NCBI GenBank assembly: GCA_020091685.1
Contig: CM034608.1
Location: 4,936,751-5,000,750, forward strand
Direction of reading: 5' to 3'
Length of the DNA: 64,000 bases
From: Lutjanus erythropterus
Taxonomy: Eukaryota; Chordata; Actinopteri; Lutjaniformes; Lutjanidae
Shown piece after piece: positions 1-11,384 of this stretch. The first letter of the stretch is position 1. The number at the start of each line of letters is the position of its first letter. Position numbers and translations under genes: made by a program. Under the pieces are notes generated by a model that was not told the origin of the DNA, did not search any database, and was given only the letters and a program-made list of their open reading frames with translations.

Positions 1-211
1 TACTGTTAGGATCATATCTTCAAGGATATGAATAACCAGATCACAATTGTTATTACAAAACAAGGAAGAGCTTCTACCCTGAGGTTGATATTTTGTTCCC
101 AATGTCCCACATCTGTCTGGTCAGGCCATTATTGAGCTCATATCATGCAACCTCATCCCATAGTCAGTTTACTCACCACCAGACACTGAGTAACTCTTTT
201 CCTGTCTGCAG

Positions 212-295
212 GTCGCCTATGAGGACTGGTTCATCACTCTCTACAATCTGTGTTACAGCAGCTTACCGGTTCTACTCGTTGGACTTCTTGACCAG
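212..295 (+). CDS. atp8b1: atp8b1 exon: conserved P4-ATPase FITLYN...SLPV...GLLDQ block
   Basis: This 84-base exon (28 codons) follows a polypyrimidine tract ending in ctgcag and is followed by gtaaaa. It reads [12 protein letters not shown], then [13 protein letters not shown], the signature after the membrane segment near M6 in P4-ATPases. The phase is 0 at both ends. Confidence 0.85.
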
Positions 296-781
296 GTAAA
301 AACAGGCTTTGTTTTGGACACAAAGAGTGGTGCAGAAAAAGGTCAACAGTCACATTATTGGATTTGCAGTTAGATCTTTTTCATAAATCTCGGTCCAAAA
401 TATTGATGTTAAGTTTTTTTTATTTTCTGTAAATCCATCATAAAAATTAAAATTTTATTAGTACAGTTGAAATTGTCCAGGTTGATCTGAAAGTCAATGT
501 ATAAATGTGACAAAAAGTGACCATTATTTATATTTTCTAAAACTACACTGTTCTTGAATAATATTACAGTATTCTCTGGCTATCATCATGATCCAGCTTT
601 TTCATAGTATGCCATGTATTATTGTGATAAATGCCAAGATCGGTTACAGAATTTCTGTCCTCTTTGTTTTTCTCTTATTGAGCAGGGAAAAATGAAATTG
701 ATTTTTTCATTTCTGAAAAAATATTGTAGCAAACAAACTACTTACTGTTAACTGATCCTCCTCCTTCTTCTCCCCCTGCAG

Positions 782-1027
782 GACGTTAATGACAAACTGA
801 GCCTCAAATTCCCAAAGCTTTACCTGCCTGGCCAGCAGGCGGCGCTATTCAACTACAAGAACTTCTTCATCAGCTTGTTCCACGGCATCTTCGTCTCACT
901 TATCATCTTCTTCATCCCTTACGGAGCCTTCCTTCAGACCATGGGACAGGATGGAGAAGCCCCTTCTGACTACCAGTCCTTCGCCGTTGTCACCGCCTCG
1001 TCGCTCATTTTTACTGTCAATCTGCAG
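782..1027 (+). CDS. atp8b1: atp8b1 exon: FNYKNFF region and next membrane helix
   Basis: This 246-base exon (82 codons, phase 0 at both ends) starts [14 protein letters not shown] and contains [13 protein letters not shown] followed by a hydrophobic helix ([15 protein letters not shown]). It ends ...SLIFTVNLQ before a gt donor. Together with the preceding exon it gives the contiguous [11 protein letters not shown] junction typical of P4-ATPases. Confidence 0.87.
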
Positions 1028-1149
1028 GTTGGTTAAAGCCACTCAAGGTGAAACAAAAAAGAATGTATTTGTAGAGGTTAGGAAGATGTGCCTGTATTGA
1101 TTATTATGTGAATGGCTTGCTGACTTGTCCTCTACCTCATGTTGGTCAG

Positions 1150-1288
1150 ATCTCTCTGGATACCTCCTACTGGACCTTCGTCAACTGCTTTGCAGTTTTA
1201 GGCAGCATAGCCATCTACTTTGGCATCATGTTTGACATCCACAGTGCTGGGATCCACGTCATCTTCCCCTCAGCGTTCACCTTCACCG
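1150..1288 (+). CDS. atp8b1: atp8b1 exon: [12 protein letters not shown] membrane hairpin
   Basis: This 139-base exon has 46 codons plus one base, leaving phase 1. It encodes [20 protein letters not shown] and a second hydrophobic stretch ending FPSAFTFT. The donor gt at 1289-1290 and the acceptor at 2509-2510 restore a Gly codon across the intron. Confidence 0.86.
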
Positions 1289-1796
1289 GTCAGTCACCAA
1301 CTGTTCACCTCAATGCCATTAGCTGACTCTGTACACTTTAAGTGCCGATTTCAGTAAAAGTAAAAACTGGAGGCAAGCACAAATCACCTCAGAGTAGTAG
1401 ATAACATGACCAAGCGAAAATGTCTGGCTCAAAATCTAAGTTTAATTACATACCAGCTGCCTCTGCAAGTAAAAAAAAATGAAGACAACTATGGTTAAAT
1501 GCATTATGAAAATGTCAAGAAAGGAAATGTTCTCACCTGTTATTGAGCAGAAAAATACAGCTGATCACCTTCTGAATTCAAACTTCTCTCTGTTACCAAA
1601 CTAAGACGAGCTGTATTAACTCCATAAAACACACTTCCTTTAAACTCGAAAAATAATAAATAATATAATAATAAATACAAATTAACCAAAGCATCATGGT
1701 CAGTCTTTTCACCGTTATAAGAATAACCCACTCTGGTTTGGTTTAAATAAATCCTTAATCCACTGTGTTAGATGTAAGAATAGTCTGGCTCTACAG

Positions 1797-2229
1797 GTTG
1801 TTTCCAGCTGGTGTAGGTACCAGCTGTGCTCAGCCTGTTCGATCTGCTCGGGGTCCCTTCACTGATCACAGATGTGGCAGACACATTATAACTTATGTAA
1901 TTTAAACCCTGTAAAGTCTATTTAAAAATTGAGCATCTGCTTTGGTAAAGGACAATAACAATTTTAGTTGGATTAGTTAGCTGGTGACCATTCGCTAATG
2001 TTCGCTAACTAACATCTCAGAGAACTCTACTAATTTTGTAAACAACAAGAAAACAAAAGGCAAAAATAACTAACTGTGACACTATATCTTCTGGTTAAAC
2101 ATGGCCACAGACATAGCTCATTTCCGACGTCCAGCCAGTAACAATGTGTGCGTCATCTGTAAGCTTGGGACCCTGAGCAGATGTGGCAAGCCGAGCACCT
2201 CTGGTACCTACACCAATCCTTGTTGCAAC
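1797..2229. mobile_element. foldback MITE-like element in an atp8b1 intron
   Basis: The left arm (about 1797-1891) and right arm (about 2136-2229) are inverted copies over roughly 90 bases at an estimated 75-80% identity by eye. Both contain ggtgtaggtacca, tctgctc and gggtccc blocks in opposite orientation. The centre has no coding potential. This is the structure of a non-autonomous inverted-repeat DNA transposon. No clear target-site duplication was found. Confidence 0.6.
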
Positions 2230-2510
2230 TATTTCATAGTGTTGTTAATGATAGCAGCTCTGTCCTGCTCTTGCATGGATTAGTGAAGTTTATAGTACAG
2301 CGAGCCCAGCCAAACACATAATCCGAAATATTACGCAATAATTGTGTTGCTCCACATCATCATACTGTTTTATTTTTACAACCAATAAAGCATAACTCTA
2401 ACCTCTTTCATTCTTGTCCAAGTATGCAAGCTAATCATTTAGAAAAGAGTTATGTTAGAACAAAGTCAAATCTTGTCACGAGTCTCATTATGTATATTAT
2501 GTGTTTGTAG

Positions 2511-2641
2511 GTGCAGCATCGAACGCGCTGCGTCAGCCCTACCTGTGGTTGACCATCATCCTGACTGTGGGCATCAGCCTGCTGCCCGTCATCTGCATCC
2601 AGTTCCTCCATAAAACCATCTGGCCCTCTGTAGGAGACAAG
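2511..2641 (+). CDS. atp8b1: atp8b1 exon: penultimate coding exon with last membrane helix
   Basis: This 131-base exon (two bases completing Gly, then 43 codons) follows tttgtag. It encodes [20 protein letters not shown] and the hydrophobic [12 protein letters not shown] helix, ending ...WPSVGDK before gtgaga. This is the final transmembrane helix before the cytosolic tail. Confidence 0.86.
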
Positions 2642-3355
2642 GTGAGACCTCCACAAGTCAACATACAGACCTGCTACTGGACCTGATCACTAATATCAGG
2701 AAAAATGATCAGGAAAATGTAAATGTGGTTTCCTAGGATAGGACTTTACACAGGAGATGGGAACAGTAATCGCCCAAAGTACATACTGTATGTCTAGTAT
2801 TTTATGATGATGTGGTTTTAGCAGCGGACTCTGATAAATTCACATTCATCACAGTGGAAATTAGAAAAAGCGATGCATTGAGAATATATTGTACAACAAA
2901 GAGATTTTCTGCAAGGTGAAATATGAAGTTTTATTGATTTTTTTTCCCTCCTAACATTATTCAGCTATTTATGTTAAAGAACCTGTGTAGAATTCTGTAG
3001 CATCTAGTAGCGAGCTTGCACATTGCAGCCAACTCACCTCACCCTCCCCTTCCAAACAAGTAAGAGAACCTACGGTGGCTATAGAACACATGAAAGAGCC
3101 TTTTTAGCACCAGTGTTTGTTTTTTTCCAAGATAATAAACGGCTCACGCTAAGGAAAATAATATATATATATGTATATATATTAAACATTTTATTGAATT
3201 AGAATTATGAAGTGTAATGGTTTAATCCAACTGCAGTTTGATTAAATTACACAACTTTTAAATGAAATAGTTGTGAAATCTAATTAGCACATAAGGTAAT
3301 AATAATAAGGCAGTATTTCTCTAATGTTATCTGCTTATCTCCCATCATCACCCAG

Positions 3356-3589
3356 GTACAAAGAAACAGGAAGAAGTACGAGATGGAGATGCAAGAAGAG
3401 GAGAAGAAAAAGCCATCAGCCTTCCAGCGTGGACGACGTTCCCGCCGCTCTGCCTATGCCTTCTCTCACTCCCGCGGATACGCCGACCTCATTGCATCCG
3501 GGCGGAGCATCCGGCGGCGGCCACCGGCCCGCGGCGGACCCCAGGACAGCATCAGGGAGGTGCCCCAGAGAGAGGCAGAAAACATCTGA
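3356..3589 (+). CDS. atp8b1: atp8b1 last coding exon: cytosolic tail with AYAFS motif
   Basis: This terminal exon has 77 codons and a TGA at 3587-3589. It starts VQRNRKKYEMEMQEEEKKK, an acidic/basic linker, then RRSAYAFSHSRGYADLIASG, then an Arg-rich segment. The AYAFS-type motif is the ATP8B counterpart of the autoregulatory tail motif of P4-ATPases. Confidence 0.85.
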   Translation, partial: VQRNRKKYEMEMQEEEKKKPSAFQRGRRSRRSAYAFSHSRGYADLIASGRSIRRRPPARGGPQDSIREVPQREAENI

Positions 3590-4100
3590 CGGAGGCTGAG
3601 CAGGAGAAGGAGCAGAACTGTAGCCAGTGGGGTTGTAAATATTTGGGAAAGTGCAAAGAGCGCTCGGTTTATCTTCGTTGTCATCTGTGGAGTTGCGGCT
3701 GAGATGGTCAACATCGGGAGCCCTGCACAGAAGCAACAGCCTGGTCGGGATTTAAGGGGATCTCTTCCATGGGGAAGTGCCTGAAAAGGTGATTAAAAAA
3801 ACAGAAGCACTCATTAAGTCACTTTTCTTTTAGAAATGACATGGAGGGCTGGGTTTTTCACCAGCGTTTTAACCTGATTTGCAGAAATGAAGCGCTAATG
3901 AATGTGTTTTGGCTCCAGTCTGTGATCCTGACTCTGACGCCTTCAGTTCCTCCTCTATGCACAGACTCTTAAAAAAAAGAAAAAGAAAAAAAAAGCTCAC
4001 CGAAGAGACAACCGCCGTTAGCGGGGTTTGAGGTCATACAGCAACTGTGTGACTGACAATGTTGTTTAACTCAGGATTTTTAAAATAAAAGCCTTATTTT
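3590..4100 (+). other. probable atp8b1 3' UTR with polyadenylation signal
   Basis: The sequence after the stop is non-coding and AT-rich. A canonical AATAAA lies at 4084-4089, giving a 3' UTR of roughly 500 bases. Another AATAAA at 5602-5607 could serve a longer form. Transcript ends cannot be seen from sequence alone. Confidence 0.5.
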
Positions 4101-6284
4101 TAGTCCCTCTCACCACTACTGTGGCTGGATATGAATGTGTAATGTTCTTTAATATGATGCTTTTTGACATTTACAGTTTTAGCCTAAAGCACTTTATATG
4201 TTAAGTGTTTTATTAAAATTAAAAAATATATCTATTCCAGTTAATTTGACCGTTGGCTACATGAAATCAGATCAGTTAAGTTTTATTTCCGTCCATTAAA
4301 ATCCAAACATTTTCCTTCACGTTTAAAACAGTGGGCTAAAACTACAAATGTCAAGGTATCGTCTTTTAATGTTTCATTTTAAATGATGGTGGGATGATGC
4401 ATGCCAGGATATGCAAGGTGGTCGGATGTTAAAAAGTGTCTTAATTTAAAAATACGTTGTGAATAGTGATCTTCTCCTGTATCAGTGTCTCAAGTGTCCT
4501 TAAAAATGGGTATTGCAGTCACTAATTTGTGGGACTACAACTTTGTTTCAGCCTTAAAAGCTTTTAAATGCCGCTTTCAAAGCTGGATCCTGATATTATT
4601 TGATCTATACCTCACCTTTTGTTCTCTTTTATTTTCATAAGGTGCTGTTAACACTCTCACAGTCTTCCTTTAGCAGCAGTGTCGCAAATTTCTTAAGTGC
4701 TCTTTACTTGTCATGGGGAAGGAAACACAGCAGTGAGTTCTTGGTTTATCTTTATTTAATATCATAGTGGTTTGTTCTTTTCTTTAAATTGTTGTAACTT
4801 CTCTTAAGTTAAATTGCACATTCCTCAAAGGTGTAATATTTAAGAATTCTATTTTCAAATGTTCAAAAATTAGCTAAAATTATCAACAATGTGAATAAAT
4901 AACAGTTTTGACCTTGCGTCAGAGACTTGTGGATTATGTTGCAGTGATGTCTACAGAAGTTACCATGCTAACCAGCTAGCTCTGGTCCATCTCATAATAG
5001 CGCTTTGTACCTGAAAAGGTGATAGTCCAATAGTATAGGTCAGGTGTTTTTTTGTTTTTTTTTGGTTTGTGTTTTTGTCTAATAAATAAACCTAATAAAC
5101 TCACAAAATGAGGAAACACACACAGTCCCCCACTGCTCCAAGCCCCAGACCGGGCCAATTAGATAGGACCAGTAGCTGCGTGGCTAATTGAGCTAACTAG
5201 CTAGGGGCAGCTACAGTTATCAGCATTCATGTGATATACTGCCCTCTGTGTGAAGTATAAATTTGACAAATGGCCAGTTCTTACATATTGCACCTTGTAG
5301 TGATTTAAAAAAATTAGGATTTTCTGTGTGTCACCGGTTGTTTACAGTGAACCCAAAGATGATGTTTGTGTGTTTCCAGTCCTTGAGTCAAATTTAGGAT
5401 ATATCCACTAAACAAAGCTAAGCCAAAACTGACACATTCCTGCTCTGACTGTTACTGTATCCCCTTCATGTTAGTGTTACTGTATGCTGATAATGTCTTT
5501 TTATTACTGAATGAATGGAGGCAGTAGATGAGGACTGTTGTTGATTGTAACAGCAGCAGTTTGATCTCTGTCATATGATGGTATTTTATCATGTGGTTGT
5601 TAATAAAAGCCAAGGGCACATTTAGCAATCTGAAACGAGTGTTTATTTTATTGTAGAGACTCGTCCATACTATAAAGCACTTGAATTTCAGTTTGTGTAA
5701 TTTTGTGATGTAATTTCCACATTATCTTTTAAACAAATAACCCAGACCTCTCAGCTATATCAGTATTTCATGTTTTCTGAACAGAAATGGCCAAACAGAA
5801 TACATCTGTCCATCTACAATATGTGGTAAACGGCAGCAAAGACTTGGAAATGGTTCCTATGTAAACTCTTTTGTGGATTGAGAGTGTAATGAGTACATTT
5901 TCTGGAAAAAGATGTTCACAACTGTAAAGTCTATTAACAGTGTATACACTGTTTTGTCAGTAGGAGACAATGTCCTTTTCGAAGTTAAATTAGTTTCACA
6001 AAAATATTTTTTTTTTGTCCATTTAATGAGGCAGCAACCACAATACCTACAAAATGTTTTCATTATCACCATTTTATTATTTTGATATTTGGAAAGGTTG
6101 CATTCAGTATATGTGTCTTCTTTTGTGTGCATAGTAATGCCTGTACTGGAAATTGCCAGTAATAACCCCCTTAACATGTTTTTGCAAATCTTTAGAAGAA
6201 ATGACAGAGCCCACCATGTGTCAGGAATAAAACAAGAGTCTACAGCCACGCTAGTGGATTTGTTAGACGGTACTTAGGAATAGT
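4101..6284. other. AT-rich spacer, no gene seen
   Basis: No ORF here resembles a known protein. The stretch around 4,950-5,280 (tagctagc-rich, ending ...tactgccctctgtg) looks like a worn teleost interspersed repeat, from memory only. The rest is low-complexity AT-rich DNA. Confidence 0.5.
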
Positions 6285-6515
6285 GTTCCTTTGAGCTAAA
6301 TGCTAACATCAGCATGCTAACATGCATGTTTACCAGATCCAGCTCATTGTGACACTGGAAAAAAGTCAGATGCTCACCAATGTCAGTAAGATTCATCATC
6401 TGTGCTCTCTGAATCTCTGCACAAAATTTGATGGCAACCCATCCAATAGTTGTTTAGATATTGAAGTCTGGACCAGAGACATTCAGAACAATGTCACTAT
6501 CGTGGCTAAAATCAA
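6285..6515 (+). repeat. teleost interspersed repeat fragment (atgctaacatc... ccatccaatagttg family)
   Basis: The block runs from the atgctaacat/gcatgctaac motifs to ggcaacccatccaatagttg and gtctggaccagag. I recognise this arrangement as a very common teleost interspersed repeat. It has no coding content. Name and class are not certain. Confidence 0.5.
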
Positions 6516-6544
6516 TCATTTGTAAATTACTGTATCAGATTAAA

Positions 6545-6880
6545 AATACTGTTAAAGATGACGTTTGTTTACAGGCCTTGAGTAGCACTACTGCACATGT
6601 GAAGAAAGTTGGAAAAAGACTTTTGTGTCTCCACGGGGTACTTTGTGAATTCTGACAAGCTGCCTCGAGTGATGTCACTTGAGTCAGTGTAAGACTTCAA
6701 GTTTGAAAATTACAAAAATCTTGTGGTGTGGAGCTATAAAGAAATGACTTTACCAGACGTTTGAAGCACATTCCTCATCTCTGTTTAGTCACTGGCATAC
6801 CACCTGAATCTCTGACTAAACTGTCTGTGGTTGAGTTGCATTGTGGGTAATGAAGGCACCGGGTTTTGACAATTTTATAG
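6545..6880. repeat. interspersed repeat upstream of TRIM copy 1
   Basis: The element starts near gtttgtttacaggccttgag and ends near gcattgtgggtaatgaaggc. A diverged relative lies upstream of TRIM copy 2 (about 11,604-12,050) and shares the tttacagg-cttgag, catatgtgaa and gatgtcacttgagtcagtgt blocks. It is probably a MITE that was carried along in the older TRIM duplication. Confidence 0.5.
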
Positions 6881-7255
6881 TACTGCAATCCTACTTTATA
6901 GGACAGCAATTGTGGGGACCTAGTTCACTAAACAATATAAAGTATAGTGCAGCAGCTTTTTCAAGCTGTGTGACCAACCTGCATCACTGAGATGACTGGA
7001 TATGGACATTATGGCAATATTCATCATTGCAGTTAAGTTTCAGCTTCAGTAAATGTTTTCTATGTTTTGTTTTCATGGCCTTGGCTCGATTTTGTACATG
7101 GGGCTTATAAACACAACTCAAGTCCAACCCATTTATCTTCCAGGAAATAATTAAAGCCTGATCTGATAAGCCCTCTATTTTATGCCCTTAAATGGACTGA
7201 ATGCCTTTCAGTACAAATATTTCAGACCAGACATTCACTGTCTCTGAGAGGTGAA

Positions 7256-8926
7256 ATGGCGCAGCAAGGAATTCAGGTGGACCGGGAAAAGCTCAGCTGT
7301 TCGATCTGTCTGGATCTTCTGAAGATTCTGGTTACTATTTACTGTGGACACAACTACTGTATGAACTGTATTAAAAGCCACTGGAATGAAGAGGGTCAAA
7401 GGCGAAACTATTATAGTTGTCCTCAGTGCGGACAGACCTTCAGACCGAGGCCTGCTCTGGTGAAAAACACCATGTTAGCAGATTTGGTGGAGGAGCTGAG
7501 GAAGACAAGACTCCAAGCTGCTCCAGCTGATCACTGCTATGCTGGACCAGGAGATGTGTCCTGTGATTTCTGCACTGGAAGAAAGCTGAAAGCCATCAAG
7601 TCATGTCTGCAGTGTCTGGTTTCTTACTGTGAGCAACACCTCCAGCCTCACTATGAATCCCCTGCCTTTGAAAAACACAAGCTGGTCGACCCCTCCAAGA
7701 AGCTTCAGGAGAACATCTGTACTCATCACAATGAGGTAATGAAGATTTTCTGTCGCACTGATCAGCAGTGTATCTGTTATCTCTGCTCCGTGGATGAACA
7801 TAAAGGACATGACACAGTTTCAGCTGGAGCAGAACGGACTGAGAGGCAGAGAGAGCTCGGGGTGAGTCGGCAAAAACTCCAGCGGAGAATCCAGGACAGA
7901 GAGAAAGATGTGAAGGTGCTTCAGCAGGAGGTGGAGGCTATCAATCACTCTGCTGATAACGGAGTGAGAGACAGTGAGGAGATCTTTACTGAGTTGGTCC
8001 ATCTCACTGAGAAAAGAAGTTCTGATGTGAAGCAGCGGATCAGATCTCAGCAGAAAACTGAAGTGAGTCGAGTCAAAGAGCTTCAGGAGAAGCTGCAGCA
8101 GGAGATCACTGAACTGAGGAGGAAAGATGCTGAGCTAAAGAAGCTCTCACACACAAATGATCACATCCAGTTTCTTCACAATTACTCCTCTCTGTTATGT
8201 CTTGATGAATCTACAGACTCACTCAGCATCAATGTTCGTCCTCTGCAGTACTTTGAGGATGTGACAGCAGCTGTGTCAGAGGCCAGAGATAAACTACAGG
8301 ATGTTCTGAGGGAGGAATGGACCAAGATCTCACTGGCATTGAGATCAGTGGATGTTTTACTGCCACAACCAGAACCAAAGACCAGAGCTGAATTCTTAGA
8401 ATATTCATGTGAAATCACACTGGATCCAAACACAGCTCACAGACAGCTGTTATTATCTGAAGGGAACAGAAAAGCAACAGTGATGAGAGAACATCAGTCA
8501 TATCCTCAACATCCAGACAGATTCACTTCTGTTCAGCAGGTCATGAGTAGAGAGAGTCTGACTGGACGTTGTTACTGGGACGTGGAGTGGAGCAGATCTA
8601 AAGATTTAGTAGCAGTCACATACAAGGATATCAGCAGAACAGGAAGTGAAAGTGACTTTGGCATCAATGACAAGTCCTGGGCATTAAAGTGTCACAACAA
8701 TGGGTATGAATTCATACATAACAACATCAGCACTTCCATCTCAGGTCCTCAGTCCTCCAGAATAGGAGTGTACCTGGATCACAGTGCAGGTATTCTGTCC
8801 TTTTACAGCGTCTCTGAAACCATGACTCTCCTCCACAGAGTCCAGACCACATTCACTCAGCCGCTCTATGCTGGACTGAGGGTGTACGTTTATGATAACA
8901 CTGTTGAGTTGTGTGAGCTGAAGTAA
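7256..8926 (+). CDS. fish TRIM protein copy 1 (RING, B-boxes, coiled coil, PRY/SPRY), probable E3 ubiquitin ligase
   Basis: This intact 556-residue single-exon ORF starts at MAQQGIQVDREKL and stops at TAA. The RING is C3HC4 with C15, C18, C30, H32, C35, C38, C55 and C58. B-box 1 spans about 103-141 and B-box 2 about 155-185 (CxxH...C..C). A Lys/Glu/Gln-rich coiled coil covers about 190-310. PRY/SPRY begins near the LDPNTAH motif (389-395) and ends ...ELCELK. Length and order fit the expanded fish TRIM group (finTRIM / TRIM25-like / TRIM16-like), cytosolic RING ligases linked to antiviral signalling. The RING loop reads KILVTIYC where copy 3 has KDPVTIPC, so the conserved Asp-Pro is lost. No ISRE-like site was seen in the 120 bases upstream. 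The specific orthologue cannot be named. Confidence 0.88.
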   Translation: MAQQGIQVDREKLSCSICLDLLKILVTIYCGHNYCMNCIKSHWNEEGQRRNYYSCPQCGQTFRPRPALVKNTMLADLVEELRKTRLQAAPADHCYAGPGDVSCDFCTGRKLKAIKSCLQCLVSYCEQHLQPHYESPAFEKHKLVDPSKKLQENICTHHNEVMKIFCRTDQQCICYLCSVDEHKGHDTVSAGAERTERQRELGVSRQKLQRRIQDREKDVKVLQQEVEAINHSADNGVRDSEEIFTELVHLTEKRSSDVKQRIRSQQKTEVSRVKELQEKLQQEITELRRKDAELKKLSHTNDHIQFLHNYSSLLCLDESTDSLSINVRPLQYFEDVTAAVSEARDKLQDVLREEWTKISLALRSVDVLLPQPEPKTRAEFLEYSCEITLDPNTAHRQLLLSEGNRKATVMREHQSYPQHPDRFTSVQQVMSRESLTGRCYWDVEWSRSKDLVAVTYKDISRTGSESDFGINDKSWALKCHNNGYEFIHNNISTSISGPQSSRIGVYLDHSAGILSFYSVSETMTLLHRVQTTFTQPLYAGLRVYVYDNTVELCELK

Positions 8927-9293
8927 ACAGGTTTGTAAATTGATTTAGTCTCCATCTTTGTTGTTCAGATTTCTTTGCTGTGATGTTTCTTCACTACATC
9001 TCCCAAGTATGACCTGTCAGTGAAACAGTGTGGGCGGGATTGGAACATTGAGTTTCTGTAGGTGTCAATGGAGGAAGTAATGAATTACAACTAGTAACAT
9101 TGGTGAACTTAAGTCATTTTTGGTTGGTACTTGTACTTCATCAGTGTTTTTTCAAAACTCTATTTTTATTCTTATTTGACTGTTCATTACACTCTGTAAC
9201 CTACTTAAGTAGTCTCAAAAATCATAATTTACTAATTCACTGAGTAGACCTACAATTTTAATTTATATCCAAACCTTCTACATTTTTGTATCC

Positions 9294-9299
9294 AATAAA
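9294..9299 (+). promoter_or_regulatory. candidate polyadenylation signal for TRIM copy 1
   Basis: AATAAA lies about 370 bases after the stop codon. A second AATAAA occurs near 9,868 in sequence shared with unit 2. Either could be used. Confidence 0.4.
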
Positions 9300-10839
9300 G
9301 TTATCTGATTACAAACAGACCAATGAAAACCATAACATACAGTTGAGAAAAATGCTGCAGCAGACACAGGTTTGACTGTGATCACTGAGCAGAACAGTAC
9401 AGAACAGCAGAAAAGTCAAATCGACTGCCTGTTTATTAAGTAAAAAAAACCTGAAAAATAAATAAATATAAAAAACTGATCCACTGTTAAAAATGTGAAA
9501 AACCCCCCAAACATCTGCATTGTCCACATATATACCCAAAAGTGAATAACATGATAAATGTACTGATATTGCAACTGTAAATATACTGTATATAATTGAA
9601 AAATATATAATTCATATAATCACATAATCATACATGGTATACATGGTACACTGCATGAGCCTAAATGGAGCAGCAATACAAGTCTTTAATCAATATTCAC
9701 TATCAAGTCACAGCTGATAGTTGATGTTTATTTTGTTTCTGTCTCTCTGTAAATGTTCTCAAAGAGTCTAGTAAAGATGTACGTGTGTTATTATTATTCA
9801 TCACTTGCAGTATCATTGTTTAATTTCCTCCACAGTGCTGACAAACTTGTTTAACATGAAATGATACAATAAAGATGATTTTTCCCTCAAGAATGAATGA
9901 AGTATTTCTCATGATCTCATTCCAGAAACTGTTACGAACATAATGCACCTGAATCTTACAATGAACAGTCTGAAACTTTTTTGAAAAGGAAGAAGAATAC
10001 CTGACATAAAAACACAATATCTTTGGTTTTGCAGCATTCATTATAATCCTTCTTGTTTTTTAAATTTCATTGTGAGTCTGACCATGTTATAAAAGTGCAG
10101 TGCTAAAGGTTTAGCTTTTTCAGACCTCTAAACAGCTTTGACCCTGAGATACAGACAACAGATTCACTTGTTATCATCACTGTGATATATATTCACAAGA
10201 TACAACATCTGATGTTATACATCGGTGTCATCACATGATCTTTACATGTACATGTTAACTTCAGTAACTTCAGACGAGCCGATCACTGCTGACATGGAGT
10301 GAGAGAGAGGATACAATCAGGACAGATCACCAGTCATTGACAGGGCTATGGTTCATTTCTTATCTGAATAAAAACCCTTTAAGTAATGACACAGTAATTA
10401 TCATAGAATGATAATCATAACAGTTATGAGACTGATCATTTCCACTGGTTGAAGTGAAATGCATCCTGTTGTTTACCCCAAGTTCATATACATAAGTCAG
10501 CTTTTAAAGGACAATGATTTAAATGGGCAATGAAAAAACACGTCCCAACATTTGGACGACATGTGACGAGAATTGAATTAAACTTAATTGAGACAATAGT
10601 TGGACTTTGACTGATGATGTCCACAAGAACACAAGTACAGACAAGAACACAGATGATTAAATCTAGGCCTACAGTTGTTACTCATATTGTGGTGTCGACT
10701 GTCATAAAAATAAAATTTAGAATCAAACTATATCGCTAACATTCAGACTGTTAAGACACCATCAGAATATTACTGGGACACTTGAATGGAACAGAGCCTT
10801 TATTCATGTCTTCAGTGACACCTGTACTGTTTCTGCTGT
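9300..10839. other. spacer, no gene seen
   Basis: This is AT-rich DNA. Part of it (to about 9,905) is the 3' flank shared with TRIM copy 2. The short ORFs in it have no recognisable domain. Confidence 0.5.
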
Positions 10840-11000
10840 GATAAAGGCCTCAAACTGTCAGAGGGAAAACTAAACCAAGAGGGACACCTGGTGGTGAAAA
10901 ATAATAACATGAAAAACAAACCCAACCCAGTTAAACAGTAAAGGGGTCATGAGTCATGACAGATACTGAAAATAGTCCTTTCATTTGCTCCTTCCCAACA
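10840..11000 (+). repeat. interspersed repeat block, copy 1 (gggacacctggtggtg family)
   Basis: The block shares ggcctcaa, gacacctggtggtgaaaaa, aggggtca and gaaaatagtcctttcatttg with 22,185-22,330 and 36,735-36,885. The latter two are equivalent positions in duplication units A and B. The copies are clearly related and diverged, which is what an old interspersed repeat looks like. Confidence 0.55.
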
Positions 11001-11384
11001 TGACAAGTTCATGTCAACTTTTCCGTTTTGGGTGAACCATTCCTTTAATGATTGGCAGGAACATCTTTCCAGAAAAATTACTTATTACTCTGGATAATCC
11101 ACAGAACAATTAACATTTTTCAGAGGAACCACTTCTGACTGAAAGAAACAAACAAAAACTCTTTGTTTTACTCATTATCTCATCAGACATTGATCAGCTA
11201 TATCTGAAATGTATTTAGGCCTGCTCAAAGATTTAGTTTGGCCATTTGTGTTAAAAAAAAAGAAACACTGATACAGTTGAGATGTTTTACCTATTTTGTG
11301 GAATGAAAAATGTTTTGTATAAAAACATATACCTGTATATACTGAAATAAATGAATTTGAAATCTGTCACAATCTGCATTCAGC

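Larger units (their letters stand above)
212..3589 (+). other. atp8b1: 3' portion of atp8b1-like phospholipid flippase gene (five coding exons)
   Basis: The window opens inside a P4-ATPase gene. Five exons join in frame with GT/AG borders: 212-295, 782-1027, 1150-1288, 2511-2641 and 3356-3589, ending at a TGA. They encode the last transmembrane block (about M6-M10) and the cytosolic C-terminal tail. The tail carries the AYAFSH motif inside an RRSAYAFSHSRGYADLI-type block, which I associate with ATP8B1; related motifs in P4-ATPases are autoregulatory. P4-ATPases pair with CDC50/TMEM30 and flip phospholipids to the cytosolic leaflet; ATP8B1 acts at apical membranes such as the bile canaliculus. 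The 5' part of the gene lies outside the window. Family assignment is firm; the ATP8B1 rather than ATP8B2/4 call rests on the tail motif, and the final residues (Arg/Pro-rich, ending REAENI) differ from what I recall for mammals. Confidence 0.82.
6930..9905 (+). repeat. older tandem duplication, unit 1 (TRIM copy 1 and flanks)
   Basis: Flanking non-coding DNA matches unit 2 (about 12,280-15,280) with an offset near 5.3 kb. The 5' flank shares cctgcat...gactgg...tggacat...catcattgcagt blocks and the aaagcctgatctgataagcc run. The 3' flank shares tcctccacagtgctgac (near 9,826 and 15,193) and gatacaataaag (near 9,863 and 15,243). This points to segmental duplication rather than independent retrocopies. 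Confidence 0.65.
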
